From positions 1,240,001-1,304,000 of the forward strand of contig NZ_CCDL010000001.1 of assembly GCF_000724085.1 (NCBI RefSeq): a stretch of 64,000 bases of DNA, in the 5' to 3' direction. The notes beneath the pieces are model-generated. The model did no database searches, was not told the DNA's origin, and was given only the letters and a program-made list of their open reading frames with translations. The position numbers and the translations under genes were made by a program. The number at the start of each line of letters is the position of its first letter. Positions within the stretch are counted from its first letter, which is position 1. This DNA is from Oceanobacillus manasiensis (GTDB lineage Bacteria; Bacillota; Bacilli; Bacillales; Amphibacillaceae). This document shows positions 51,403-59,289 of this stretch, piece after piece.

Positions 51403-51765
51403 ATGATTACAGTTGTAATTGCAGATCGATTAGGTAAAGGGCAAAATGTTGCGAGAGGTGCAGAGGAAGCCGGCGCAAATGTGATTCTTGTGCCTGGGAT
51501 CGGTGCAGATATGAAACTAGGTGACGTCATGAATGAGCATGATGCAGATTTCGGGATTTCGTTTTGTGGTAGTGGTGGTGCTGGAGCGATTTCAGCTCAA
51601 ACAAAATATCAGTACCCTGCAAAATATGGCATGAGGTCAATTCAAGAAGGAATTACTGCAATTGAAAATGATAAAAAGGCCCTTGGTTTTGGATTTATGG
51701 ATTCGGCTGATTTAGGAAAAGCATTGGTTGAAGCTTATAATAAGAAGGTTAACAAAGGTGAATAA
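51403..51765 (+). CDS. SFCGS-family glycine-rich protein (DUF2620, EF_0830-like)
   Basis: 120 residues from ATG 51403, spaced seven bases from GAGGGG; the longer start 51388 overlaps that site. Small alpha/beta protein, V-V-I-A-D-R-L-G-K-G-Q ... V-P-G-I-G-A-D, with the family motif I-S-F-C55-G-S-G-G-A-G. C55 is the only Cys and H46 the only His. A Cys followed by a glycine loop recalls the phospho-Cys loop of PTS EIIB proteins, but it is in the middle of the chain and no homology is claimed. Function unknown; first of four transport-cluster genes. Confidence 0.85.
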   Translation: MITVVIADRLGKGQNVARGAEEAGANVILVPGIGADMKLGDVMNEHDADFGISFCGSGGAGAISAQTKYQYPAKYGMRSIQEGITAIENDKKALGFGFMDSADLGKALVEAYNKKVNKGE

Positions 51766-52033
51766 AAAGATAGAAGATTATATCTATGTAAGTGGAAAAG
51801 GTTCTTCAAAAAAGCAAGCTGTTAGTCAAGCGCTTGCTAAAATTCAATCAGAAGTTATGCGAAAATATCATGATTACATGATTATTAGGGTAGAGCCGAT
51901 GGATGTGGAGATATCTAATATTGAAGAGCAGAAGTATACAGAAAAATTTCTCTTCTTTTTCTTCAAAAGAGAAAAGACAAGTGTGAATGTCGAGTTGAAG
52001 GTAACAGTTTCCCTATTTTTGATGGGATTATAA
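51758..52033 (+). CDS. DUF4312 protein (EF_0831-like)
   Basis: 91 residues from GTG 51758, overlapping the previous stop by eight bases, with AGAAGG upstream; the frame's longer ATG is inside the previous gene. Small alpha/beta protein: Y-I-Y-V-S-G-K-G-S-S-K-K-Q-A-V-S-Q-A-L-A-K-I-Q, then M-I-I-R-V-E-P-M-D-V, and a hydrophobic tail. Single His (H38), no Cys. Unknown function, known only from this gene cluster. Confidence 0.82.
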   Translation: MNKKIEDYIYVSGKGSSKKQAVSQALAKIQSEVMRKYHDYMIIRVEPMDVEISNIEEQKYTEKFLFFFFKREKTSVNVELKVTVSLFLMGL

Positions 52034-52058
52034 CTAAAAAAGGGCGGGGTAAGAATAA

Positions 52059-52841
52059 ATGACTATTTGGATTTTAATAAAGTCACTCATCATTGGTGGG
52101 CTAGTTGGGTTTTCTGTTAGTGCTGGTGCAGCTAGAATGTATCACATTCCCAAAACACAAGGTATGGGAGCATTTCGTACCCTTGGAGAGTTAAATGCTT
52201 GTCAAGGTGATCCAGCAAGTCACTTTTCGTTTGGTCTTGGTGTTTTCTTTAATGCCTGGGCGAATACTGTTGCAGGAGGTGCCTTGACTGGTGATGTTGG
52301 ACATCGTGTTATACCAAACTGGTCAGCCGCAATTGTGCTTTTAAAAGGTAAGGATCCAGAAAAGACTTTGCATAATCCAAAAAAGATGGCGATTACTGGC
52401 GCCATTGTTGGGGCATTAGTGGTTGCATTTCTTAATGTAACGGCATCCTCTATACCAACATCGTTGCAAGAAGTTGCTAGTGAAGTATTGGTCCCCGCAG
52501 CAGACTGGTTTTTAAACCCTGTTATGCCAGCAATTTTCTGGTTAGCGGCAATAGATGGGGGTAGAAGAACAGGGATATACGGAACATTATTTGGGGGATT
52601 AGCACATCTTGTAATGGGAAATGCAGTGCCGGGTCTTGTATTAGGAATTTTGATTGGTAAAGGCGTGGATGATACTGGGTGGTCCAGGATGTCCAAAATA
52701 ATAATTACAGCAATTGTATTACTCTTTATTTTCAGTGGATTCTTCCGCGGGTTTGATATCGAATTGTTGCAATCATTAAATATCACAGTTCCTAATTGGT
52801 TAGAAGATCTACATCAAATATTCGGATATGAGGTGGAATAG
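52059..52841 (+). CDS. DUF4310 membrane protein (EF_0832-like)
   Basis: 260 residues, about six to seven transmembrane helices, rich in Gly. Start I-L-I-K-S-L-I-I-G-G-L-V-G-F-S-V-S-A-G-A-A-R-M-Y-H, then G-E-L-N-A-C-Q-G-D-P-A-S-H-F-S-F-G-L-G and D-G-G-R-R-T-G-I-Y-G-T. One half of a probable two-subunit membrane complex with the next protein; co-occurs with it and the two small soluble proteins. Function unknown. One base separates its stop from the next start. Confidence 0.85.
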   Translation: MTIWILIKSLIIGGLVGFSVSAGAARMYHIPKTQGMGAFRTLGELNACQGDPASHFSFGLGVFFNAWANTVAGGALTGDVGHRVIPNWSAAIVLLKGKDPEKTLHNPKKMAITGAIVGALVVAFLNVTASSIPTSLQEVASEVLVPAADWFLNPVMPAIFWLAAIDGGRRTGIYGTLFGGLAHLVMGNAVPGLVLGILIGKGVDDTGWSRMSKIIITAIVLLFIFSGFFRGFDIELLQSLNITVPNWLEDLHQIFGYEVE

Positions 52842-52842
52842 T

Positions 52843-53505
52843 ATGGGAAATCAAAGTAGTAATGGAGAATTAGCAAATAAAGATTTTTGGTATGCCGATT
52901 GGTCATTCCCGATATTTACAACCCTTCTTGCTTCTGGAATCTTTGCTGGAACCCATATGTATTATGTGCACGGGACAGGTGTTTTTAATGAAATTTCCAT
53001 TCTCGCTATGTTGAGAGTAGGCATGGAAGGTGGAGGATATGGAGCTGCTGCTGCATTTGGAGCAAGTTTTCTCTTTGCTAGGATATTAGAAGGTTCACTT
53101 GTAGGGATATTAGATATTGGCGGTTCTATGATGACCGGAATTGGAATTGGTCTCCCAGCTCTTATTTTAGCTGCTGGGTTTACACTCCCTTTAACAAGTT
53201 TTCCAGTGGCTTTGATCACAGGTGCTTTACTAGGGTTAGCGATAGGGTTAATTATTATAACCATACGCAAATATACTATAGGTCAAGGTGGCTCTTCATT
53301 TGGAGCAGATATTCTGATGGGGGCAGGAAATCAAGCAGGTCGTTTTTTCGGACCGCTTATTATAGTCAGTGCCTGTGCAGCTTCAATACCAATAGGCATC
53401 GGTTCCATATTGGGAGCACTAATATTTTATGGTATGAACAAACCAATTATTGGTGGTGCAATTCTTGGAGCAATGCTTTTAGGTTATTTCTTCCCCATTA
53501 CCTAA
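52843..53505 (+). CDS. DUF4311 membrane protein (EF_0833-like)
   Basis: 220 residues from ATG 52843, behind GAGGTGG; the longer frame starts inside the previous gene. Six to seven transmembrane helices, Gly- and Ala-rich: G-M-E-G-G-G-Y-G-A-A-A-A-F-G-A-S-F and G-A-D-I-L-M-G-A-G-N-Q-A-G-R-F-F-G-P. Pairs with DUF4310. With the two small soluble proteins this makes a four-part set of two soluble and two membrane proteins. Confidence 0.85.
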   Translation: MGNQSSNGELANKDFWYADWSFPIFTTLLASGIFAGTHMYYVHGTGVFNEISILAMLRVGMEGGGYGAAAAFGASFLFARILEGSLVGILDIGGSMMTGIGIGLPALILAAGFTLPLTSFPVALITGALLGLAIGLIIITIRKYTIGQGGSSFGADILMGAGNQAGRFFGPLIIVSACAASIPIGIGSILGALIFYGMNKPIIGGAILGAMLLGYFFPIT

Positions 53506-53525
53506 CATGAAATGAGATGTGAAAA

Positions 53526-54644
53526 ATGGATATTTATAAAAGGTTAAAGTTAAAAGAAGTAATTAATGCTTCTGGAAAGATGACTAAACTGGGTGTTTCA
53601 GGTGTTAGTGATGAGGTGGCAGAAACAGCTAGGTATGCATTACAAAACTATTTTCATATAGATGAAATGATGATAGCTGTTGGGGGCGTAATTGCAGATG
53701 TAACCGGCGCAGAAGATGGCTGTCCAACAGTGGGAGCGGCTGCGGGAATTTCAATCGCAACCGCGGCTATTATTACAGAAGGAAAAGAAGATCTAGTCTC
53801 ATATATGCCGCATTCAAAAGGATTAAAGAATGAAATCTTAATCCCAAGGGGGCACATTATTAATTTTGGTGCTGATATCCGACAAATGATAGCTGTTGGG
53901 GGCGGAGTACCAGTTGTGGTCGGCACAGAAGAGGCCCTTACGATTCGTGATATAGAATTGGCGATTACACCACAGACTGCGGCACTTATGTATGTTAAAT
54001 CTCATACTACAGAGAACTATAGTATGATTTCAATGAAACAATTACTTAACATAGCGCATAAAAATGATTTACCTTTGATAGTCGATGCTGCAGCAGAATA
54101 TGATTTTCAAAAATATATCTCTATGGGTGTTGATATTGTAATTTATAGTGGATCAAAAGCTCTGGCTGGCCCAACTTCTGGTATGATTTGCGGACGATCA
54201 TTTTACATGGAAGCATGCCGTGCACAATATAACGGAATTGCACGTACGATGAAAATTGGTAAAGAAGGAATGGCAGGTTTGGCAGCAGCATTACTTGAAT
54301 ACCCAGACAAAGTTATGCCCCGAAAAGAGCAAATAAAAGTTTTAGATGTTATGAAGGAAATAGTTGATGAAACGCCAGGTATAAGGTATTCCATTATTCA
54401 AGATGAAGCAGGCCGAAACATATACCGTGGCCGTATAGAAGTAATTGAAAATGAAATAAATATATCGGCTAACGAATTATATCGAGCTCTAAAAGAAAAT
54501 GATCCATCAATTGTATTGCGGAATCACAAGCAACAACAGGAAATACTAGATATCGATCCACGTAATTTGAAAATGGGGCAAGAAAAAATGATAGCGAATA
54601 AAATAAAGAGTATAGTTGAAGAATCTACTAAACAACAGAAATAA
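53526..54644 (+). CDS. DgaE/SelA-like PLP enzyme, copy 2
   Basis: 372 residues, the same length as copy 1 and similar throughout: I-N-A-S-G-K-M-T, E-D-G-C-P-T-V-G-A-A-A-G, D-A-A-A-E, PLP Lys211 in V-I-Y-S-G-S-K-A-L-A-G-P-T-S-G. By eye about half the residues are shared, so this is an old paralogue rather than a recent duplicate. It may act on a different epimer, or the two may form a heterodimer. Last gene of the operon, followed by a perfect terminator. ATG 53526 behind GAGATGTG. Confidence 0.85.
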   Translation: MDIYKRLKLKEVINASGKMTKLGVSGVSDEVAETARYALQNYFHIDEMMIAVGGVIADVTGAEDGCPTVGAAAGISIATAAIITEGKEDLVSYMPHSKGLKNEILIPRGHIINFGADIRQMIAVGGGVPVVVGTEEALTIRDIELAITPQTAALMYVKSHTTENYSMISMKQLLNIAHKNDLPLIVDAAAEYDFQKYISMGVDIVIYSGSKALAGPTSGMICGRSFYMEACRAQYNGIARTMKIGKEGMAGLAAALLEYPDKVMPRKEQIKVLDVMKEIVDETPGIRYSIIQDEAGRNIYRGRIEVIENEINISANELYRALKENDPSIVLRNHKQQQEILDIDPRNLKMGQEKMIANKIKSIVEESTKQQK

Positions 54645-54680
54645 TTGTAGCCATCTTTAATGCCTGAATGGGACGCATGT

Positions 54681-54718
54681 AAAACCCCTTGTAAACATTC
54701 CGTTTACAAGGGGTTTTT
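54681..54718 (+). terminator. Rho-independent terminator of the dga/DUF operon
   Basis: AAAACCCCTTGTAAAC (54681-54696) and GTTTACAAGGGGTTTT (54702-54717): a perfect 16-bp stem, 5-base loop, T-run. Confidence 0.92.
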
Positions 54719-54724
54719 GGATAG

Positions 54725-54895
54725 ATAAAAGAGAGTTCTAGCAACGATATAGCTATTGCACATGAAACTCCTGTACATGTGATGGCCTGGATGGCTACAG
54801 AATCTCTGCCATCATTAATCATACTCCTAGCAATAGGAATATTTTACTTGACTTACCGATATGTCAAAAGACTTTATTTAAAACCTTACCTTTGA
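54725..54895 (+). pseudogene. Membrane-protein C-terminal fragment or small ORF
   Basis: An open frame ends H-V-M-A-W-M-A-T-E-S-L-P-S-L-I-I-L-L-A-I and then Y-R-Y-V-K-R-L-Y-L-K-P-Y-L, TGA at 54893. It looks like a real transmembrane helix with a basic tail. ATG 54782 would give 37 residues but has no ribosome binding site. Either a remnant or a small gene with an unusual start. The rest of 54896-55009 is empty. Confidence 0.3.
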
Positions 54896-55009
54896 CACGA
54901 GATGGTTATGAATCTATTCATAATATATAGTATGAAATAAGCATTACAAGATAGGAACGACTTGACTGATTTAGGTTCTCATCAATAAAGTTCAATGTCT
55001 CAACCTCCA

Positions 55010-55972
55010 CTATTCACAAACAATTACCTGCCGTGAGAAAAGCTCCTTTAACCCTTTATGTGCTGCGCATCTATCTACTATTGTAAAACCGGCCATCAAA
55101 ATCACTTCATCCATGTCTTCGATTGTAAGAATCACAACTCTATCAGCTATTCTTCTAGCATGCTTGATAATAGCGAACTGCTCTTCCGGTGTAGCTAGGG
55201 AAGCAATGTTGTAAGGCATATCAATGATTGCCACATCATAATGGCCATCTACCTCGGCAATATCTTTTACTTCAACTAATCCTTCATAGTTAAAGTAAGT
55301 GATATTTTCCCTGGATCCTTTTACTACTAAGGGATTGCGGTCAGAGCCAACGATTTGGATTCCCATGGAGAGGGCTTCGACAAGTACCGTACCTATTCCG
55401 CAGCAAGGATCAATCACGCTGACACCTGATGGGTCTGGAACTGCGATATTTACAACAGCTCTGGCCAAACGTGTGCTTATTGCTGTCGAGTATTCTTGAG
55501 GTTTTTTCATATGATGAAGCCATACGGACTCGCTTTCCTCGTATGTGCCAAAGTACCACTGTCCTTTAAACGGTACAATACCGAAGAGGACATCAGGATT
55601 TCTCATCTTAGCTTTTCCGATGATATTCCAGCCAATTTCTTTTTCAATAATCCGCTGTTCTGCAAAGTCTATTTTCTGTTCATTGGAAAGGTCATTTATT
55701 TTTATGTAGAGTACCTTAAAGGTTTGGTCACCAAGCTCGATTTGAGGAACCTGTTCAGCGATTGTCTGAATTGATTTTCCTGAGAAAAGAACCGAGAGCC
55801 TCCCCTTTATAAACGGGCTCCTACTTGGATCGATGTTTCTAGTGCTTTTTATCAGGTTATCGGATTCTTGTGCAAAGAATGCCCTTTGCTCTAATGCACA
55901 GAGAGACCTTTCTTCGAGACCATGCGCGTAGGTGTATAGGTATTCGGATGTTTGCGAGTTAAGTTTTGTCAT
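55010..55972 (-). CDS. TRM11-like SAM-dependent RNA methyltransferase
   Basis: 320 residues from ATG 55972 (AAGAAGGG upstream); the longer frame begins with a TTG inside a TATAAT promoter. The N-terminal domain (about 1-150: L-Y-T-Y-A-H-G-L-E-E-R-S-L-C) is of the Trm11/THUMP-like kind. The catalytic Rossmann domain has motif I D-P-C-C-G-I-G-T-V-L-V-E-A and the methyl-acceptor motif I-D-M-P-Y-N, a D-M-P-Y variant of (N/D)PPY. Predicted to methylate the exocyclic amine of guanosine in tRNA or rRNA. The target site is unknown. Confidence 0.82.
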   Translation of the reverse strand: MTKLNSQTSEYLYTYAHGLEERSLCALEQRAFFAQESDNLIKSTRNIDPSRSPFIKGRLSVLFSGKSIQTIAEQVPQIELGDQTFKVLYIKINDLSNEQKIDFAEQRIIEKEIGWNIIGKAKMRNPDVLFGIVPFKGQWYFGTYEESESVWLHHMKKPQEYSTAISTRLARAVVNIAVPDPSGVSVIDPCCGIGTVLVEALSMGIQIVGSDRNPLVVKGSRENITYFNYEGLVEVKDIAEVDGHYDVAIIDMPYNIASLATPEEQFAIIKHARRIADRVVILTIEDMDEVILMAGFTIVDRCAAHKGLKELFSRQVIVCE

Positions 55973-56324
55973 ATTTTGTGTATTAGCCCTTCTTCGATCA
56001 TGAATTAATCCATTACTATTCAATCTATTATATCTTATATAATCCTTTTATAACGAAAAAGAGTAATATATTATGTAAAGATGTCGCACCGAAGCCGTAT
56101 TCAAAAGGGCGGCATTATCGATTTGTCACATATTCACATTTGTGTTTTGTATAATATAGGGATTTGCAAACCCTAAGAGATGTGTTTGCAACACACTCAC
56201 TTTCTTGTGATAAAATGAATTTGATGTTTGTAGGATGAAAATACTAACTTTTTTCTCATTTAGGAGTGAACGGGAGAAAAACGGAGTAATTATAGAATTC
56301 TAATTTATAGAGGGAGGTGTTATC
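55973..56324. other. Divergent promoter region
   Basis: Minus strand: TATAAT just before the methyltransferase frame. Plus strand: TTGCAA and GATAAA, 17 bases apart (about 56187-56215), ahead of the RpiR gene. No repeat, riboswitch or small gene seen. Confidence 0.5.
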
Positions 56325-57146
56325 TTGAGTAATATAGATACATTTAATGCGAGAGTATATCAGTTTAGTGATAAATTAACATCTAGTGATGAAATAATTG
56401 CTCGTTATATTGTCAATCACCCTCAAGAAGTGAGTAGAATGAAAATTACAGAGTTAGCTCATAAGTTATATATTTCTAAATCAAGTCTAGCACGATTTTG
56501 CACAAAGCTTGGTTATGACGGCTTTATAGAGTTGAAAAATAGCCTTAGATCCGAGCTCGTTGAAGATGAAGAAGAAACAATAAAAATATCTAATTTATTG
56601 GATGATTTAACTCATGATTATCGTGTGCTGTTGAATCGTTACACAAAGTACAGTGCAATGGATGAATTTGAAAAACTAGCTAATATTATCATGCAAAAGG
56701 ATCACATCTATCTTTTTGGTTTAGGGCATTCGGCACTGTCCTCTCAACTATTTGCAACTCAACTAAAACGATTAGGTATTCGAGCTGAGGCTACTGATTC
56801 AGTAGAAGAGATGAAAATGCTGTTAGGAAATTTAAACCAAGATGATTTATTAATCCTAAATACTCACAGTTCTAAAAATTTCAATATCATTAATATACTT
56901 AGCATTGCTAAAGAATTTAAAATTGATACATTTTTGATCACTTCCTTTGGCAATCCTAATATAATTAAATTAGTCAACAATTATATTGTTCTTCCCAACA
57001 CACTTCACCTAAAATTAAGTAGTCTGATTAACCCATCTTTTATAACAAATGTAATGATCGATATTGTAATAGGTTGTCTCATTGATGCAAATAAAGACTA
57101 TATGAACAAGTATCAACGGTCGATAAGATATATCAATGAGGATTAA
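56325..57146 (+). CDS. MurR/RpiR-family transcriptional regulator
   Basis: 273 residues. N-terminal HTH_6 domain (K-I-T-E-L-A-H-K-L-Y-I-S-K-S-S-L-A-R-F-C-T-K-L-G-Y) and C-terminal SIS sugar-phosphate isomerase-like domain (about 110-250: Y-L-F-G-L-G-H-S-A-L-S-S-Q-L ... L-I-L-N-T-H-S-S-K-N). The SIS domain should bind a phosphosugar, here most likely one from alpha-mannoside breakdown. TTG start behind GGGAGGTG. A terminator separates it from the PTS genes it probably controls. Confidence 0.9.
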   Translation: MSNIDTFNARVYQFSDKLTSSDEIIARYIVNHPQEVSRMKITELAHKLYISKSSLARFCTKLGYDGFIELKNSLRSELVEDEEETIKISNLLDDLTHDYRVLLNRYTKYSAMDEFEKLANIIMQKDHIYLFGLGHSALSSQLFATQLKRLGIRAEATDSVEEMKMLLGNLNQDDLLILNTHSSKNFNIINILSIAKEFKIDTFLITSFGNPNIIKLVNNYIVLPNTLHLKLSSLINPSFITNVMIDIVIGCLIDANKDYMNKYQRSIRYINED

Positions 57147-57184
57147 AAATCGTGTCAAATGTTTCAAAAAGATCTCGGTCCATT

Positions 57185-57216
57185 GTACTACGCCAAACGG
57201 TGTGGTACTTTTTTTG
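57185..57216 (+). terminator. Terminator between rpiR-type gene and PTS genes
   Basis: GTACTACGCC (57185-57194) pairs with GGTGTGGTAC (57199-57208) with two G-T pairs, followed by seven T. Leaves either partial read-through or a separate PTS promoter, which I cannot see clearly in the 34-base gap. Confidence 0.75.
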
Positions 57217-57249
57217 TAAGCACTAATTAAAAAAGAGGGGGGAACAATC

Positions 57250-57732
57250 TTGAGTGAACTATATGAAATGGGAGTGGAAACATTTGTGAACCTTAACTTT
57301 GAAAATAGTAGTACAGAAAAAGTTAACCTAATAAAAGAAATAGCTCAAGATCTATCTAAGAAAATGAAAGTGCAAGATTTAGCAGACTCCATAATAACTG
57401 CAGTCAACGAAAGAGAGCGACTAAGTACAACAGGGTTTGGTAATGGCATAGCTATACCGCATGGGAAAGTAAATGGACTTAAAGAACCTTACCTAGCATT
57501 TTATAATTTTGCTAACCCAATAGATTGGGAAGCACTAGATGATGAAAAGGTTGTAAACGCTTTCGTTATCTTGGTGCCTGACAACGATTCATCTGATATA
57601 CATTTACGTTTAATCTCTACATTGGCATATAATCTGATGGATGAAACGTACCAAACTAAAATTTCAACAATCAGAAATGAAGATGAAATGAAGCAATTAA
57701 TAAAAGAAATGTTTAAAAAAGAAGGAGAGTAA
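57250..57732 (+). CDS. PTS fructose/mannitol-type EIIA component
   Basis: 160 residues, EIIA (PTS-2) fold with the phospho-His H71 in G-I-A-I-P-H-G-K. Accepts phosphate from HPr and passes it to EIIB. TTG start at 57250 behind AGAGGGGGG. First of three split PTS genes, which in the E. coli 2-O-alpha-mannosylglycerate system (MngA) are fused in one protein. Confidence 0.92.
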   Translation: MSELYEMGVETFVNLNFENSSTEKVNLIKEIAQDLSKKMKVQDLADSIITAVNERERLSTTGFGNGIAIPHGKVNGLKEPYLAFYNFANPIDWEALDDEKVVNAFVILVPDNDSSDIHLRLISTLAYNLMDETYQTKISTIRNEDEMKQLIKEMFKKEGE

Positions 57733-57736
57733 AGAG

Positions 57737-58057
57737 ATGAATATAATTGCTATTACGGCTTGTCCAACTGGTGTTGCTCATACATTTATGGCGAAAAAAG
57801 CATTAGAGAACGCTGCTCTTAAGCTTGGACATAATATTAAAGTAGAGACACAAGGCGCAACAGGTATTGAAAACGAAATAACGGAAGAAGAAGTAAAAAA
57901 GGCAGACATTTTAATCTTAGCAGTTGAGGTAGGAATAGCTAAGAAAGAGAGATTTGAAACAATAAAGAAAGTCAATATTCCTATTGCAACAGCAATAAAA
58001 AGTGCCGAAGCACTAATTCGTAAAACAGAAGAAAAATTAAAGGATACACAAAAATAG
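57737..58057 (+). CDS. PTS fructose-type EIIB component
   Basis: 106 residues; phospho-Cys9 in I-T-A-C-P-T-G-V-A-H-T-F-M-A, the fructose-EIIB signature. Four bases after the EIIA stop, with AAGGAGAG inside the EIIA end. Transfers phosphate to the sugar bound in EIIC. Confidence 0.93.
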   Translation: MNIIAITACPTGVAHTFMAKKALENAALKLGHNIKVETQGATGIENEITEEEVKKADILILAVEVGIAKKERFETIKKVNIPIATAIKSAEALIRKTEEKLKDTQK

Positions 58058-58079
58058 TTTTTAATGAGGAGAGGTTTTT

Positions 58080-59156
58080 ATGTTGAAGAAATTACAACAA
58101 GCATTAATGACTGGTGTTTCTTATATGCTCCCATTTATCGTTATAGCTGGTATGACAATTGCTGTTACAGGTATGTGGACGCAATATATAAACCCAGATA
58201 CAGTTGCAATTAATACTTTAAATGGTTTCGCTTGGACTATTATGGATCTTATTCCAGCTATATTCGCAGCATATGTTGCTTATGCAATCGGTGATAAGGC
58301 TGCGATTGCGCCCGGATTTGTAGGGGGTTATATCGCATCTCAACCTTTAATAGAAGGAACTGCTGCTAGTGGTTTTTTGGGTGCTATGGTTGCTGGTGTT
58401 ATAGCAGGATATTTAGTTGCTTATTCTAAAAAAATTAAGGTGCCTGAATTCCTTGAATCTATTAAGAAAACATTGTTTATTCCCGTGATCACCGGGTGGA
58501 TAGTATATGTGCTAATGACTTATCCAGTTGCAATGACTATTGGTGAACTAAATGAATTTATTATTAATAATCTGATTACATTATCTGAAGCACCTCAGTA
58601 TGCATTTCTCCTAGGTGCAATATTGAGTGCAATGTGTGCATTTGATATGGGAGGCCCGCTTAATAAAATAGCTATTACATTTGTATTCGCTGTATGGAAT
58701 GATCCCAGCGGCATTGGCTTTGTAGTGAATGCCGCAGTATTCCCAGGAATTATGGTTCCGGCATTATCCGTTGGCATAGCAGCACTAATTGCTAAATCAA
58801 AATTTAGTGATGAAGAGATTAAAATGGCTCCACCTTCTATTTTATCGGGGATTGTTGGTATTACAGAGGCTACTTTACCATATGCTTTTCAAGACCCGAT
58901 TAGAGTTATTGGTTCTAATATGATTGGCGCTGCAGTTGGGGGAGCTATCATGATGGGATATGGAGTTTCTACTTCTGGCGTTTCTGGTATTTTTGGGCTT
59001 CCTATGGCTAGCAACATATTTATGTTTATATTATCTATCGTTGTAGGTGTAGGTATCTCTGTACTATTGCAGATTACTTTAAAAAAGCGTAAACAACCAA
59101 CAAGTTCTAGTGAAGAAAAGAATGATGATGATCTAGATTTCGAAATTACAATTTAA
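58080..59156 (+). CDS. PTS fructose-type EIIC permease
   Basis: 358 residues, about nine to ten transmembrane helices: S-Y-M-L-P-F-I-V, G-G-Y-I-A-S-Q-P-L, D-M-G-G-P-L-N-K and G-I-T-E-A-T-L-P-Y-A-F, the conserved EIIC fructose-family blocks including the Glu of the substrate loop. Translocates and phosphorylates a glycoside; with the GH38 enzyme that follows, an alpha-mannoside such as mannosylglycerate or a mannobiose is likely. ATG/TTG start at 58080 behind GAGGAGAGG. Confidence 0.9.
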   Translation: MLKKLQQALMTGVSYMLPFIVIAGMTIAVTGMWTQYINPDTVAINTLNGFAWTIMDLIPAIFAAYVAYAIGDKAAIAPGFVGGYIASQPLIEGTAASGFLGAMVAGVIAGYLVAYSKKIKVPEFLESIKKTLFIPVITGWIVYVLMTYPVAMTIGELNEFIINNLITLSEAPQYAFLLGAILSAMCAFDMGGPLNKIAITFVFAVWNDPSGIGFVVNAAVFPGIMVPALSVGIAALIAKSKFSDEEIKMAPPSILSGIVGITEATLPYAFQDPIRVIGSNMIGAAVGGAIMMGYGVSTSGVSGIFGLPMASNIFMFILSIVVGVGISVLLQITLKKRKQPTSSSEEKNDDDLDFEITI

Positions 59157-59160
59157 ATAT

Positions 59161-59210
59161 AAAAAAGAGGTGGAGAGACTGGTTTTAAAAAGCTAGCTCC
59201 TCCTTCTTTT
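59161..59210 (+). terminator. Possible weak terminator after EIIC
   Basis: AGAGGTGGAG (59165-59174) can pair imperfectly with CTCCTCCTTC (59197-59206), followed by TTTTTA. May lower expression of the mannosidase relative to the PTS. Confidence 0.4.
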
Positions 59211-59289
59211 TATGAATGATAGAGAAATCGGATAATAGTTAACACCTGAACAAACAAGATTTAACAAATTAAGTATGGAGTGATTACTA

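Noticed and set aside
52220-52786. 188-codon minus-strand frame opposite DUF4310
   Set aside because: Shadow of a Gly/Ala-rich membrane protein gene; no ribosome binding site, no family.
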